The notes: a model not told the origin generated them from the letters alone. A stretch of DNA of 64,000 bases from a bacterium (GCA_030622545.1 JAUXGA010000001.1:434001-498000), one strand, 5' to 3'; counted from the stretch's first letter, positions 35,494 to 45,361 are shown. A program made the numbers and translations.

Positions 35494-36542
35494 TTTTTAC
35501 ACTGCTTGCATTTATTGTTGTTCTCGGAGTGATTATCCTCGTTCATGAAACCGGGCATTTCATCGCAGCCCGACTGACGGGGATGCGTGTCGAACGGTTT
35601 TCCATTGGATTTCCTCCGCGCATCGCAAGTAAAACAATCGGAGATACTGAATTTGTTCTTGCATGGATTCCGCTGGGCGGCTATGTCAAAATTGCGGGAA
35701 TGATCGATGAGTCGATGGACAAGAAATCGATTACGGGCGCGCCGGACGAATTCATGTCCAAGAATCCACTGCAGAAAATTTTCGTGCTGAGCGCCGGTGT
35801 GTTGATGAATTACATCATGGCCGCAGTGATTATCACCGGATTGACATTGACGATGGGTATCGCTCACGTGGGTGAACCTATCATTGGCGAAGTGACGCCG
35901 GACTATCCTGCGGAGGCCGCCGGATTGCTGCCGGGTGATAGAATTGTGAGCGTCGGCGACAGCAGCGTTTCCGATTGGACGGATGTTGTGGGCTTTATTT
36001 CGCACGGCGCGGATACCGTCCACTTGACACTCGCTCGCGAAGATTCCCTGTGGTCGCTGGCTATCCCGACGATAGAAATAGAAGACAAAGGCGGAACGAG
36101 ACGCGTTATCGGAATCGTTACAGCGGTAACTTTCGAAAAAGCTTCTGTCGGCGAAAGTCTGGGACAGGGAATCCGATTCTGCACCATGACAACCGGGAGC
36201 ATTTTAGGTTTCTTTAAGCAACTTGCGTTTGGGCAAGCGAGCGTTCAGGATCTTGCCGGGCCTGTGGGAGTCGCGAAACTCTCCGGAGAAAGTGCACGTC
36301 AAGGACTGGGGACGTTTCTTTTCTTTTTGGCATTTGTCAGTGTTTCTATCGGTTTTCTGAATATTTTGCCTCTTCCCGTATTGGATGGAGGTCACATCGT
36401 TTTCGTCCTCGTTGAAGCGGTGATTCGCCGTCCGATTTCGACGAAAGTAAAACTCATCATTCAGCAGACAGGATTTGTGCTGCTAATTCTCCTCATTCTA
36501 ATTGTAACGTATCATGATATTTTACGCCTTCTCGGACGATAA
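35490..36542 (+). CDS. rseP: RIP metalloprotease RseP
   Basis: Site-2 zinc protease in the inner membrane that cleaves anti-sigma factors and remnant signal peptides. The 350-residue protein has the zinc motif HETGH near the N terminus and the second motif NILPLPVLDGGH. One PDZ domain lies between (GDRIVSVGDSSV); proteobacterial RseP has two. It follows dxr, the usual position in many bacteria. The next gene overlaps its C terminus in one reading, but I take the later start. Confidence 0.92.
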   Translation: MIFTLLAFIVVLGVIILVHETGHFIAARLTGMRVERFSIGFPPRIASKTIGDTEFVLAWIPLGGYVKIAGMIDESMDKKSITGAPDEFMSKNPLQKIFVLSAGVLMNYIMAAVIITGLTLTMGIAHVGEPIIGEVTPDYPAEAAGLLPGDRIVSVGDSSVSDWTDVVGFISHGADTVHLTLAREDSLWSLAIPTIEIEDKGGTRRVIGIVTAVTFEKASVGESLGQGIRFCTMTTGSILGFFKQLAFGQASVQDLAGPVGVAKLSGESARQGLGTFLFFLAFVSVSIGFLNILPLPVLDGGHIVFVLVEAVIRRPISTKVKLIIQQTGFVLLILLILIVTYHDILRLLGR

Positions 36543-36555
36543 ACAGCGACAACGG

Positions 36556-37953
36556 ATGCCCGCAGGTTATTGCAGAGTATTTCGCGGTTTGTTTCTCGCC
36601 GTTGCGATACTTTTGCTGACGGCGGTTGCACCCGGAGATACGGCTCGTGCTCGGGAAGTAGAGCTGACGAGCAAACAAATCGCGAACAATATGAAAGCGA
36701 TGGATCACTTTATCCGCGGAGTCATCGCGGACAAAGTGGATGATTACTACCGCGCTGTCTTTGAATATCAAGAAGCGCTCGAATCTGATCCGGATTCACC
36801 TTTCATCTATGTAGCGCTCGCGCAAGACTACATCATTCTAAGCAAAGTATCTCAAGCGCTCGAATTGCTCGAAAAGGCGCTGGAAATAAATCCCGACTAC
36901 GTTCCCGCTCTCGAACTCTATGCCGGACTTCTACTCAACACTGAACAGTTGCCCAAAGCGCTTGAACTCTTCGAGCATCTGGCACGGCTTGACACAAGCG
37001 AAGTAGATTATTCGTTTCAGCTTCTGCGTCTCTATCTGCGAAAGGGAGATTTCGACCGGGCGGATACGATGTACCAGAGAATGGTTGCGGTCAATGGTGA
37101 ATCACAAGAACTCCTGCTGCAGGTGGCGACCGTTCTCCTCATGGGTGACAGTACTCAGCGCGCCACGCCTTATCTGGAGCGATTGGCAGAGCTCGATTCA
37201 ACCGATGCAGCCGTCGTTTATACTCTGGGAACCCTCTGTCTTCAGCGTGGAGACACTCCTTCAGCGGAGAACCATTTCCAAAAAGCCGTCGGGCTTCACC
37301 CTGAAGTCGCTCGCTATTGGATGGGATTGGCGATTTTGCAGATGGACTTAGATGATTATGCCGCCGCGTGCCGGACTCTCGAGCAGGCAGTCGATACGAT
37401 TCCCGATGCCGCTGGTCTTTGGAGTCTGCTGGGGACTTGTCAGAGTCAGGAAGGGGATACGGCAGAGGCTATTGTCTCACTGAAGAAAACCATAGAACTC
37501 GACACCACAAATTTTACGGCGCTGGGTGTATTGGCGCTGATTTACGAACGGCAGGACAATATCCCAAAGGTCTGCGAACTCTACGAGCGTGCGATTCAGC
37601 TTTCCGACAGCGCCGCCGTGTTCTTGAATAACTATGCTTATACGCTCGCGGAACGAGGATTGGATTTGGAGCACGCGAAGGAAATGTCCGAGAAAGCGTG
37701 TGCCGCCGACCCCGAGAATTCAGCCTATCTGGATACGATGGCATGGATTTTATTCCAGCAGGGAGACCATCCGTCGGCTGTTCGCTGGCTGCGCAAAGCT
37801 TTGAAAATCGATCCGCACAGTGCGCCGGTATGGGAACATTTAGGGGATGTTTATCAAAGTAGCGGCTCTTCTTCAAAGGCTCGGAAATATTACCGAAAAG
37901 CCTTGAAAGCAGATCCGGAAAGCGAGACAGTAAGGAGTAAACTTGGCTTATAG
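36556..37953 (+). CDS. Exported TPR-repeat protein
   Basis: About 465 residues from ATG 36556. A reading from 36514 would overlap rseP and place 14 charged residues before the signal peptide, so I prefer the later start. The signal peptide (AVAILLLTAVAPGDTARA) is followed by roughly 11 tetratricopeptide repeats in tandem (VSQALELLEKALEINPDY; IQLSDSAAVFLNNYAYTLAE; YRKALKADPES). It should be a periplasmic scaffold. It precedes a lipoprotein gene overlapping by 11 bases, and both may act together in outer-membrane lipoprotein traffic, though the sequence alone does not show it. Confidence 0.8.
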   Translation: MPAGYCRVFRGLFLAVAILLLTAVAPGDTARAREVELTSKQIANNMKAMDHFIRGVIADKVDDYYRAVFEYQEALESDPDSPFIYVALAQDYIILSKVSQALELLEKALEINPDYVPALELYAGLLLNTEQLPKALELFEHLARLDTSEVDYSFQLLRLYLRKGDFDRADTMYQRMVAVNGESQELLLQVATVLLMGDSTQRATPYLERLAELDSTDAAVVYTLGTLCLQRGDTPSAENHFQKAVGLHPEVARYWMGLAILQMDLDDYAAACRTLEQAVDTIPDAAGLWSLLGTCQSQEGDTAEAIVSLKKTIELDTTNFTALGVLALIYERQDNIPKVCELYERAIQLSDSAAVFLNNYAYTLAERGLDLEHAKEMSEKACAADPENSAYLDTMAWILFQQGDHPSAVRWLRKALKIDPHSAPVWEHLGDVYQSSGSSSKARKYYRKALKADPESETVRSKLGL

Positions 37954-38680
37954 ATTTTTAGGTTTGCTTCTTCCTCTTTTTTTTCTGACCGGTTGCGCAA
38001 GCCGCGCTGTTCTGCAAGCGCCCGATGGAAATCGCTGGACGGCTGAAGATGTGATTCATTTGCACATTGATCGCTCTTCAGCTTGGGAATCTCTCTTTGC
38101 AGCGATGAAGGTGAAACTGGAAGTGGGAGACAATCGGTGGAGCGCTTCCGGGAGTCTCCAGTACCAAGTGGGAGAGCAGATTAGTTTCCAATTCCGGAAA
38201 CCTTATCGGCTTGTCTTGGGAGATGTTTTCCTGACACCGACGCGTCTTGTCTATTGGCCGCCGTTTTCGACACCTCAGGTCTTCGAGGAGTTTGATTCCC
38301 TATCTTTGGTGGATTTTTTTCCTCTCGAACTGCCCGACTGGGACGTGCGAGATATTATGCCGTTTCCTTTTGGTGCGCGGTCGAGTGGGTTTCAACTGGA
38401 TACGGTGATAACCTCCGGGGAAACGTATCTGCTGAATGGCAGGTCGGCAAATGCTCGGCATTTTCTGGTCGCGTCGGCGATTCGCGGAGAGATACTGACG
38501 GAAAGAATCGAACGGGAGGGACGCGAACCTCTTCTGAAAACATACCGAAAATATGTGATTCGCGAAGACTGGCTGGTTCCGACAGAAGTTCAGTGTGAAA
38601 CGGAAGAGAGTGGCATTTCCCTGACGTGGAAACTCATCAAACCCGCTCTGCGTGCAGCGCCTCGAAATTCAAAATTCTAA
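37943..38680 (+). CDS. Outer-membrane-type lipoprotein (DUF4292/LolB-like)
   Basis: A 245-residue lipoprotein: signal LGLLLPLFFLTGC with lipid-modified C18, followed by a beta-rich body. The early segment (VKLEVGDNRWSASGSLQYQ) and the long alternating strands resemble the LolB/DUF4292 half-barrel fold. The assignment is by fold impression only. No lolA is near. TTG start inside the end of the preceding TPR gene. LolB would insert lipoproteins into the outer membrane; other half-barrel lipoproteins carry lipids. Confidence 0.65.
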   Translation: MAYRFLGLLLPLFFLTGCASRAVLQAPDGNRWTAEDVIHLHIDRSSAWESLFAAMKVKLEVGDNRWSASGSLQYQVGEQISFQFRKPYRLVLGDVFLTPTRLVYWPPFSTPQVFEEFDSLSLVDFFPLELPDWDVRDIMPFPFGARSSGFQLDTVITSGETYLLNGRSANARHFLVASAIRGEILTERIEREGREPLLKTYRKYVIREDWLVPTEVQCETEESGISLTWKLIKPALRAAPRNSKF

Positions 38681-38707
38681 AACCATTTTATCATTCAAGT
38701 GGTCATC

Positions 38708-39655
38708 ATGTCTGACAGACCGAAAGTTTCCATAGTTATCCCGCTCTACAATGAAGAAGAGTCCTTACGAGAACTCCACACTCGCATCGCCGATGTCTGC
38801 GATAAAGAGAATCTATCGCGCGAAATTCTTTTTGTGGATGATGGCTCTACGGACAAATCCCTGCGAGTGCTCAGGGAACTCCGCGAGAAAGATTCGACGA
38901 TTCGCATCTTCTCATTTCGCAGAAACAATGGCAAATCGGCAGCGCTCCAAACCGCTTTTTCCAGAGTGCGAGGTGATTTTATCATTACGATGGATGCGGA
39001 TCTTCAGGACGACCCTCAAGAAATTCCGGCGCTTATCGCAAAGTTGGAAGAAGGCAATGATTTGGTATCGGGTTGGAAACGCAAACGTCACGATCCGATT
39101 TCGAAAACGTTGCCGTCGAAATTCTTCAATTTTGTGACTGGATTTCTTTCAGGCCTGCGTCTCCATGATTTCAATTGCGGTCTTAAAGGCTATCGCCGGG
39201 AAGTTGTCGAAAATTTAGATGTTTATGGAGAGCTTCATCGGTTTCTTCCGGTCTTGGCTCACAAACAAGGATTTCGTGTTAGCGAGATTCCCGTTCAACA
39301 CCACGCTCGAAAATACGGAAAGACGAAATTCGGTATCGAGCGATTCCTGAGTGGTTTTCTTGATTTGATTACCGTGATTTATCTGACGGGCTACCTCCGC
39401 AAGCCGCTCCATCTATTCGGTTCCCTCGGCCTTATGGCCATTTTACTCGGATTGGCTATCAATGTGTATCTGGTCGTTGGTTGGATCCAACGGATTTGGA
39501 TTGGGAATCGACCGCTGCTTTTCCTGGGGGTTTTACTGATGGTCGTGGGAGTTCAATTCTTCTCTTTCGGCCTGCTCGCTGAAATGCTGACGCGACAGGA
39601 AGAAAAGAGTCGTGAATATAGTCTGAAACTCGACACCGACGTCGAAAAGGATTAG
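38708..39655 (+). CDS. Family 2 glycosyltransferase, polyprenyl-phosphate type
   Basis: A 315-residue enzyme with the GT-A fold (VSIVIPLYNEEESL, ILFVDDGSTD, and the metal motif DADLQDDPQ). Two membrane helices at the C terminus (about 238-262 and 275-300) follow the fold. The layout is that of ArnC/GtrB/dolichol-phosphate-mannose-synthase enzymes, which put a sugar on undecaprenyl phosphate. An ATG at 38708 is used; an in-frame GTG is at 38699. The sugar is not identifiable. It starts the run that includes mltG and the glycogen genes. Confidence 0.85.
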   Translation: MSDRPKVSIVIPLYNEEESLRELHTRIADVCDKENLSREILFVDDGSTDKSLRVLRELREKDSTIRIFSFRRNNGKSAALQTAFSRVRGDFIITMDADLQDDPQEIPALIAKLEEGNDLVSGWKRKRHDPISKTLPSKFFNFVTGFLSGLRLHDFNCGLKGYRREVVENLDVYGELHRFLPVLAHKQGFRVSEIPVQHHARKYGKTKFGIERFLSGFLDLITVIYLTGYLRKPLHLFGSLGLMAILLGLAINVYLVVGWIQRIWIGNRPLLFLGVLLMVVGVQFFSFGLLAEMLTRQEEKSREYSLKLDTDVEKD

Positions 39656-39687
39656 AAGTTGTCGATGGATTCTGCCTCGAGGACGGC

Positions 39688-40878
39688 GTGAGACACCGAC
39701 CAAGTTATCATCGCTTCGGAACCTTCAAGGGCTTGCTCTTCCTCGGAGCGGTTGTGCTTATTGTTTCCGTGCTGGTGTACACACAGGTCTTGATTGAAGA
39801 ACTGCGTGGGAATGCGCGTCGCTCTTTGGCGCGAACGGTCGAACGCTATAAAGAATTCATCAAGAGCGAGAATGAATTACTGACGACCATCGCTCTGCAG
39901 CAGATTCAAGAAGTCGATTTCCCTATTATTGTAACGGATGCCAACGGCATTCCAAAGAACTGGAAGAATGTCGGGGTTGAATCCGGAGATACATCCCCGG
40001 AAGCACTCGCGAAACTGAAACAGCTCATTTCCATCATGGACCGCCGCGGAAATGAACCACTGAGTATCGAGGTTGCAGAGGGGCAGGTGGACTGGTTTCA
40101 CTATGGCGATTCAGCAGTCATCCGGCAGTTGCGCTGGCTCCCGTGGATTGAAATTGTCGCGGCTGCACTCTTTATCATTGTCGGCTATACAGGATTCCGA
40201 AATATTCAGCGCAGCGAAGAGCGGATGGTCTGGGTAGGACTCGCCAAAGAAACCGCGCATCAGCTTGGCACACCTCTGACCTCAATGCTCGGGTGGCTTG
40301 AATTGCTGCGAGGTGAAGGAGTCCAGTCGCGCGCATTGGGGGAAATGACGCGTGATATCCGTCGGCTGGAGAAAGTAACGGCGCGCTTTTCTCAAATTGG
40401 TTCTGCGGAAGTTCTGACGCTTTATTCAATCGAGAAGGTCGTTAAAGATACCATAGATTATTTCCGCTCGCGCCTTCCGAAAACAGGATTTCCGATTGAA
40501 ATTGTCGAAAGGGTGCATTGTGATGTTCCCGTTCCACTGAATCGCGAACTCTTTGGCTGGGTACTCGAAAATCTTATCAAGAATAGTCTGGACTCGCTCG
40601 ATGAGGTGAATGGGAAGATATCGATACACTGTTTTTGCCGGGGACCCAAGGTCATTATCGATGTTACGGATAATGGCAGAGGAATTGAACCTCGAAATCG
40701 AAAACATATTTTCCGACCGGGTTTTTCAACGAAAAAACGAGGCTGGGGATTGGGACTATCTCTGGCGAGACGCATTGTCGAAGAGAATCATGGCGGACGT
40801 CTTATCCTGAAGGAATCCACGCCCGAGCAAGGAACCACCATGCGAATTGTTTTAAAGGCTTCCCTTGATGTCACGTAG
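39688..40878 (+). CDS. Membrane sensor histidine kinase
   Basis: A 396-residue kinase. An N-terminal membrane helix (about 15-33) and a second (about 147-163) bracket a small extracytoplasmic sensor domain. The dimerisation box has H191 in AKETAHQLGTPLTSM. The ATPase domain shows the N box ENLIKNSLDS, G1 DNGRGIEP and G2 GWGLGLSLARRIV. GTG start behind GAGGA. No regulator with a DNA-binding domain is adjacent; a bare receiver is encoded 4.1 kb downstream in the same run. The overlap with mltG is 14 bases. Confidence 0.9.
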   Translation: MRHRPSYHRFGTFKGLLFLGAVVLIVSVLVYTQVLIEELRGNARRSLARTVERYKEFIKSENELLTTIALQQIQEVDFPIIVTDANGIPKNWKNVGVESGDTSPEALAKLKQLISIMDRRGNEPLSIEVAEGQVDWFHYGDSAVIRQLRWLPWIEIVAAALFIIVGYTGFRNIQRSEERMVWVGLAKETAHQLGTPLTSMLGWLELLRGEGVQSRALGEMTRDIRRLEKVTARFSQIGSAEVLTLYSIEKVVKDTIDYFRSRLPKTGFPIEIVERVHCDVPVPLNRELFGWVLENLIKNSLDSLDEVNGKISIHCFCRGPKVIIDVTDNGRGIEPRNRKHIFRPGFSTKKRGWGLGLSLARRIVEENHGGRLILKESTPEQGTTMRIVLKASLDVT

Positions 40879-41926
40879 GTCGAAATCGGGTTGGTTGCCT
40901 GTTTCCCGGCTCGCGTTGCTGTTGGTTTTGGGAGTGCTGCTTCTATTTTTAGAAGCGTTTGCCTACTACTATATCGGAGAACCGCCTCGAAGCCAATCAT
41001 CGGAACCGGTGACCGTTATCATTCCTTCGGGAGTGAGTGTCGCGCGAATCGGTGGAATTCTGGGTGAAGCCGGACTCGTGGCGCATCCGAAAATCTTTCA
41101 ACTCGGAGTGCGTCTCGCTGGCGCGGAATATCGTCTGCAGGCGGGGCAGGTGAATCTGACGCCCGGACTTTCGCTGTCGGAACTTATTAATCGCTTAACG
41201 CACGTGCGAGCGATGGAAGTGCGTGTGGCTATTCGTGAAGGATTGACCGCTGCTCAGGTTGCCGGGCTGCTTCAATCGAAAGCTGGTATCGATTCGTCAG
41301 ACTTTCTTGCAGCGGTCTTTGACACGGCTTTTGCGGAATCTTTGGGTTTTAAAGATGCCAGTCTTGAAGGGTATCTTTTCCCGGATACGTACAGGCTTTA
41401 TCGAGGGATGAGCGCTCGCCGAGCGGCGATGCGCATGGCATGGAATTTTCGCCGCAAGGTACCCGACTCGATTTTTCGAGACGCGAAGAAGTGGAACATG
41501 ACTCCTCATCAGGTCGTAACGATGGCATCGATTGTGCAATGGGAAGTGCTGCGGCGGGACGAATGGAAAATTGTCTCATCCGTCTATCATAATCGTTTGC
41601 GGCGCAGGATGCTCCTGCAGGCGGATCCCACAGTGAATTACGCTTTAGGTCAGGGACCAAGTCGGCTAACCTATCGGGACTTGAAAATCGACAGTCCTTT
41701 CAATACGTACAAATATAAAGGGCTGCCTCCCGGCCCGATTAACAATCCCGGACTCCGGGCGATTCGAGCCGTGTTGCAGCCGGAAAAAACAGACTATCTC
41801 TTCTTTGTGGCGCGCGGGGATGGCTCGCATGCTTTTTCCCGTACCGGAGAAGAACATAATAGAGCAAAAGCCGAAGCCAAGGCGGCGCGCGAGAAAGCTC
41901 GCGAGGATACCACTCGAATCGGATGA
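40865..41926 (+). CDS. mltG: Endolytic murein transglycosylase MltG
   Basis: Inner-membrane enzyme that cleaves nascent glycan strands and sets their length. The 353-residue protein has a membrane helix (about 14-36), a LysM-like/YceG N-terminal region and the catalytic segment MASIVQWE with E227. In E. coli this segment reads MASIIEKE and the second Glu is catalytic; here the first Glu is replaced by Gln while the catalytic one is kept. LQADPTVNYALG and GLPPGPINNPG are typical. It overlaps the helicase gene (ATGA). Confidence 0.93.
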   Translation: MMSRRSKSGWLPVSRLALLLVLGVLLLFLEAFAYYYIGEPPRSQSSEPVTVIIPSGVSVARIGGILGEAGLVAHPKIFQLGVRLAGAEYRLQAGQVNLTPGLSLSELINRLTHVRAMEVRVAIREGLTAAQVAGLLQSKAGIDSSDFLAAVFDTAFAESLGFKDASLEGYLFPDTYRLYRGMSARRAAMRMAWNFRRKVPDSIFRDAKKWNMTPHQVVTMASIVQWEVLRRDEWKIVSSVYHNRLRRRMLLQADPTVNYALGQGPSRLTYRDLKIDSPFNTYKYKGLPPGPINNPGLRAIRAVLQPEKTDYLFFVARGDGSHAFSRTGEEHNRAKAEAKAAREKAREDTTRIG

Positions 41927-44142
41927 AATCGAAAACAACCCGAGTTTCCTCTTTCTTGAACGAAGCGCAACAACGCGCCGCGACCGCACCGCTGGGGCCG
42001 GTATTGGTTCTGGCGGGAGCCGGAACAGGGAAGACGCGAGCACTCATCGCGCGTGTAGCGTATTTGATTGAGGAAGCGGGCGCCGCACCGGAAAGCATTC
42101 TGATCGTCACGTTCACGAATAAAGCCGCCGACGAATTACGCGAGCGTCTAACGGACATGCTCGGACAAACCCAGACGCTGCCCTGGGCGGGAACGTTTCA
42201 TTCTTTTTGCGCCAGGCTTCTCAGACAAGAGGGTCATCTGCTTGGATTTCAGCGGGATTTTACGATCTATGACACGGATGACAGCAAAAGGCTGCTCGCC
42301 GAAATCCTCAGGGAGAAAGGCATTCCACGAGAAGAACTTCCCCCGGCACTTCTGCAGAATTGGATAAGCGCTTGGAAAAATGGTCGTCAGGAATTGCCAC
42401 CGAAACGAGATTCACGGCGCCGTTTATTGCCGGAGTTGTTGAAACTCTATCAAACCAACCTCCGGCAGTCGCAGTCGATGGACTTCGACGATCTTCTACT
42501 GTACCCTGTCGAACTTTTTCGAGCCGCTCCAAAAGTTCTATCGCGTATTCAAGAGAAATATCGTCACATTCTTATTGACGAATATCAGGATACGAATCGC
42601 CCGCAGTACGAATTGGCAAGTATGCTGGCATCGAAATATCGCAGCCTCTTCGCTGTGGGAGATGATGATCAATCGATTTACCAGTGGCGGGGCGCTGACC
42701 TGAGGAACATTCTCGAGTTCGAACAGGATTACCCCGACGCGGTGGTTTGCCGGCTGGAGCAGAACTATCGTTCGACGGAAGCGATTCTCCGCGTCGCCAA
42801 TGACGTTATCGCTCGCAATCGTGCGCGCAAAGCGAAAGAGATTTGGACGGCGCTGAAAGGCGGAGAGAAGGCGGTGCTTCGTCCCTGTCGAACCGACCTC
42901 GACGAAGCGCAGGAAGTGGTGGGAGAGATTTTTCATCGGGCGCGTCGCCTTAAAATCCCATGGAAATCCTTCGCGATTCTGTATCGAACGAACGCGCAGT
43001 CTCGTCCCTTCGAAGAAATTCTCATTTCGCAGACGATACCTTACAGTTTGGTCGGAGCGATTCGGTTCTATGACAGGAAAGAAATTAAAGATGCGCTGAG
43101 TTATCTGCGGGTGATTATCAATCCAGCCGATGAACTTTCCTTGCGCCGTGCATTTTCCGTACCGACACGAGGGATTGGGCTGAAGTCTGTTCAGCGACTC
43201 GATGAAGCGGCGCGGGAATGGAAATGCACTCTTTCGGAAGCGATGGCGAGAGTCGATGAGATTCCAAAAATGACCGCCGTTGCGAAGATTCGCCTGAAAG
43301 CGACGCACGATTTGCTGTGTTCCTGCCGCGAAAAAGCCGAGAAATTGCCGTTGCCGAAACTGATTTCGGAGGTGATAATCGAGTCAGGTTTGCGGCCGCG
43401 CCTGGAAGAAGAAGGAACGGACGAAGCGCGAAATCGTTTGGAGAATCTTGAGCAGCTAATCGCCGCCGCACAGCAGCGATGTCGCAGTAATCCAGCGATG
43501 ACACTCGGTGATTTCCTTCAGGAAGTGGCGCTGATTGCCGATGTCGATGACTGGCAGGATAAAGATGATACCGTGACGCTGATGACGCTGCATGCGGCAA
43601 AGGGTCTCGAATTCCCCACTGTTTTTATCGTTGGACTTGAAGAAGGGCTTTTCCCCCACGAGCGCAGCAGTGCTTCTGAAGCTGACATTGAAGAAGAACG
43701 GCGACTTTTTTATGTCGGAGTGACGCGTGCTCGAGAGAACCTGTATCTGACATATGCCGGTCAGAGATGGCAGGGAGGGTCTATTTCCAAGAGCGAACCG
43801 TCCCGATTTCTGCGAGAAATCCATCCGGAAAACCTGCAAGGATGGACGCTCCCCAAAGGTAAAAAGGATGCCGAACCTCCGTGGTGGAGTGATGACGAGA
43901 GAGGGGTTATGCCAGTCCGTTCGCGAGGGCGGACAACCGACAGGCGAAAAACACGATTGCCTGCAGAGGCGAGTTTGCTGTACCGCATCGGAGACTGGGT
44001 GGAACATCCCAAGTTCGGGCGGGGTGTGGTCACAGCTAAATCAGGAGACTTGTCGAATCTAAAAGTGCGCGTTGCTTTCGAAGGTATCGGCTCTAAATTG
44101 CTCGCTGTAAAATTCGCTTCACTCAAAAAGATTGATCGATGA
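41923..44142 (+). CDS. pcrA: UvrD/PcrA-type DNA helicase
   Basis: Superfamily 1 3'-5' helicase used in excision repair and replication restart. The 739-residue protein has motif I LAGAGTGKTRAL, II LIDEYQDTNR, III GDDDQSIYQWRGAD, IV/V MTLHAAKGLEF and VI YVGVTRARENL. The C-terminal Tudor-like domain (YRIGDWVEHPKFGRGVV) is the PcrA type that contacts RNA polymerase. The start overlaps mltG by four bases and the end overlaps nadC by four. UvrD is an equally valid name. Confidence 0.93.
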   Translation: MKSKTTRVSSFLNEAQQRAATAPLGPVLVLAGAGTGKTRALIARVAYLIEEAGAAPESILIVTFTNKAADELRERLTDMLGQTQTLPWAGTFHSFCARLLRQEGHLLGFQRDFTIYDTDDSKRLLAEILREKGIPREELPPALLQNWISAWKNGRQELPPKRDSRRRLLPELLKLYQTNLRQSQSMDFDDLLLYPVELFRAAPKVLSRIQEKYRHILIDEYQDTNRPQYELASMLASKYRSLFAVGDDDQSIYQWRGADLRNILEFEQDYPDAVVCRLEQNYRSTEAILRVANDVIARNRARKAKEIWTALKGGEKAVLRPCRTDLDEAQEVVGEIFHRARRLKIPWKSFAILYRTNAQSRPFEEILISQTIPYSLVGAIRFYDRKEIKDALSYLRVIINPADELSLRRAFSVPTRGIGLKSVQRLDEAAREWKCTLSEAMARVDEIPKMTAVAKIRLKATHDLLCSCREKAEKLPLPKLISEVIIESGLRPRLEEEGTDEARNRLENLEQLIAAAQQRCRSNPAMTLGDFLQEVALIADVDDWQDKDDTVTLMTLHAAKGLEFPTVFIVGLEEGLFPHERSSASEADIEEERRLFYVGVTRARENLYLTYAGQRWQGGSISKSEPSRFLREIHPENLQGWTLPKGKKDAEPPWWSDDERGVMPVRSRGRTTDRRKTRLPAEASLLYRIGDWVEHPKFGRGVVTAKSGDLSNLKVRVAFEGIGSKLLAVKFASLKKIDR

Positions 44143-44996
44143 TAAATGAAATCGTCAGAAAAGCGCTTGACGAGGATCTCCCCACCGGCGTTGATGTCAC
44201 GACAGATCCCCTCTTAGGAGAGGAACATATTGCTATAGGCATCATACAGGCGAAAGCTGAAGGAATTCTGGCGGGAACAAAACCCGCCGCGGAAGTCTTT
44301 CGAGTGCTGAATTCCGGACTTCAAATCGAGGTTTTCAAAAAAGACGGTGACGCTTTGAAACCGGGCGATAAAATTATGCGCACTACCGGAAATCTTAGAG
44401 CAATCCTCCGGGGAGAACGTACCGCGCTGAATTTTCTCTGCCACCTCTCGGGCATCGCCACATTAACAGCCGAGTTCGTCCGAGCAACCGAGGGACGTTC
44501 CGTCGAGATACTCGGAACACGGAAAACGTCTCCGGGACTGCGAGCACTCGAAGTCGAAGCGATTCGAAGCGGAGGAGGGGACTGTTACCGCGACAACCTG
44601 CAATCAGCCGTATTGATTAAAGATAATCATCTTGCTGCTCTCGGAGGACTACCTGGATTGGCCGAGAGATTAAGCGAGCTCGCAAGAGAAGCCTCGGATA
44701 CCTATCGAGATATTATCGAGCGAGGCAAGCTTGAAGTCACGTCCATTAAAGAATTGAAAGAGGGAATTCGGCTGGGCTTTACGAGTTTCCTGCTGGATAA
44801 TTTTCAGGTTCCACAGGTCGAACAGGCGGTGAAGACAGCCCCGAAAAACATACAACTTGAAGTATCGGGTGGAGTCAATCTGCAGAATGTTCAAGCCTAT
44901 GCGCGAACAGGTGTCCAAGCGATTTCGATTGGAGCGCTGACGCATTCAGCACCGGCTTTGGATTTATCCCTTGAAATAGACAAGAGGCAATCATGA
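44139..44996 (+). CDS. nadC: Nicotinate-nucleotide pyrophosphorylase (carboxylating)
   Basis: Makes nicotinate mononucleotide from quinolinate and PRPP, for NAD. The 285-residue protein has LNFLCHLSGIAT, ILGTRKTSPGLRALE and AVLIKDNHLAALGG. The family usually has HR in GGGxxHR; here it reads GGGDCYRDN, with Tyr for His. ATG overlaps the helicase stop, and its own stop overlaps the receiver gene. No nadA or nadB is in the window. Confidence 0.95.
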   Translation: MINEIVRKALDEDLPTGVDVTTDPLLGEEHIAIGIIQAKAEGILAGTKPAAEVFRVLNSGLQIEVFKKDGDALKPGDKIMRTTGNLRAILRGERTALNFLCHLSGIATLTAEFVRATEGRSVEILGTRKTSPGLRALEVEAIRSGGGDCYRDNLQSAVLIKDNHLAALGGLPGLAERLSELAREASDTYRDIIERGKLEVTSIKELKEGIRLGFTSFLLDNFQVPQVEQAVKTAPKNIQLEVSGGVNLQNVQAYARTGVQAISIGALTHSAPALDLSLEIDKRQS

Positions 44997-45361
44997 AAAA
45001 GAAACTACTGGTCGCCGACGACGAGAAAAACCTGCGACTGCTCTATCAAACCGAGCTGGAGGATGAAGGCTACGATGTAACGGTAGCTGAGAACGCGCAG
45101 GAAGTCCTCGACCTTTTGAAAACAAAACAGTATGACCTGATCATTCTCGATATTCAGATGCCGGGAATGAACGGAATCGAGCTGATGGAAAAGATTCTCG
45201 CGAAAGACAAACGACAGCTTGTGATTCTGAATACGGCCTACTCTGTTTACAAAGACAACTTCATGACGTGGTCGGCGGATGCTTATGTCGTCAAGTCAGG
45301 GGATTTGACGGAACTGAAAACGCGCGTGAAAGAATTACTCACGTCTCAGCAGGTAAAATAA
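44993..45361 (+). CDS. Single-domain response regulator (receiver only)
   Basis: A 122-residue CheY-like receiver without output domain. The phosphorylated aspartate is D53 (ILDIQMPGMNG), with the acidic pair in LLVADDEKN near the N terminus, the switch threonine in ILNTAYS and the conserved lysine in YVVKSGD. It must act through protein contact. The membrane histidine kinase at 39.7 kb is the only kinase in the run and a possible partner, though three unrelated genes lie between. It starts four bases before the end of nadC. Confidence 0.9.
   Translation: MKKKLLVADDEKNLRLLYQTELEDEGYDVTVAENAQEVLDLLKTKQYDLIILDIQMPGMNGIELMEKILAKDKRQLVILNTAYSVYKDNFMTWSADAYVVKSGDLTELKTRVKELLTSQQVK

Noticed and set aside
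42538-43308. 256-codon antisense frame inside the helicase gene
   Set aside because: Same reason: shadow frame with no recognisable domain or start signal.
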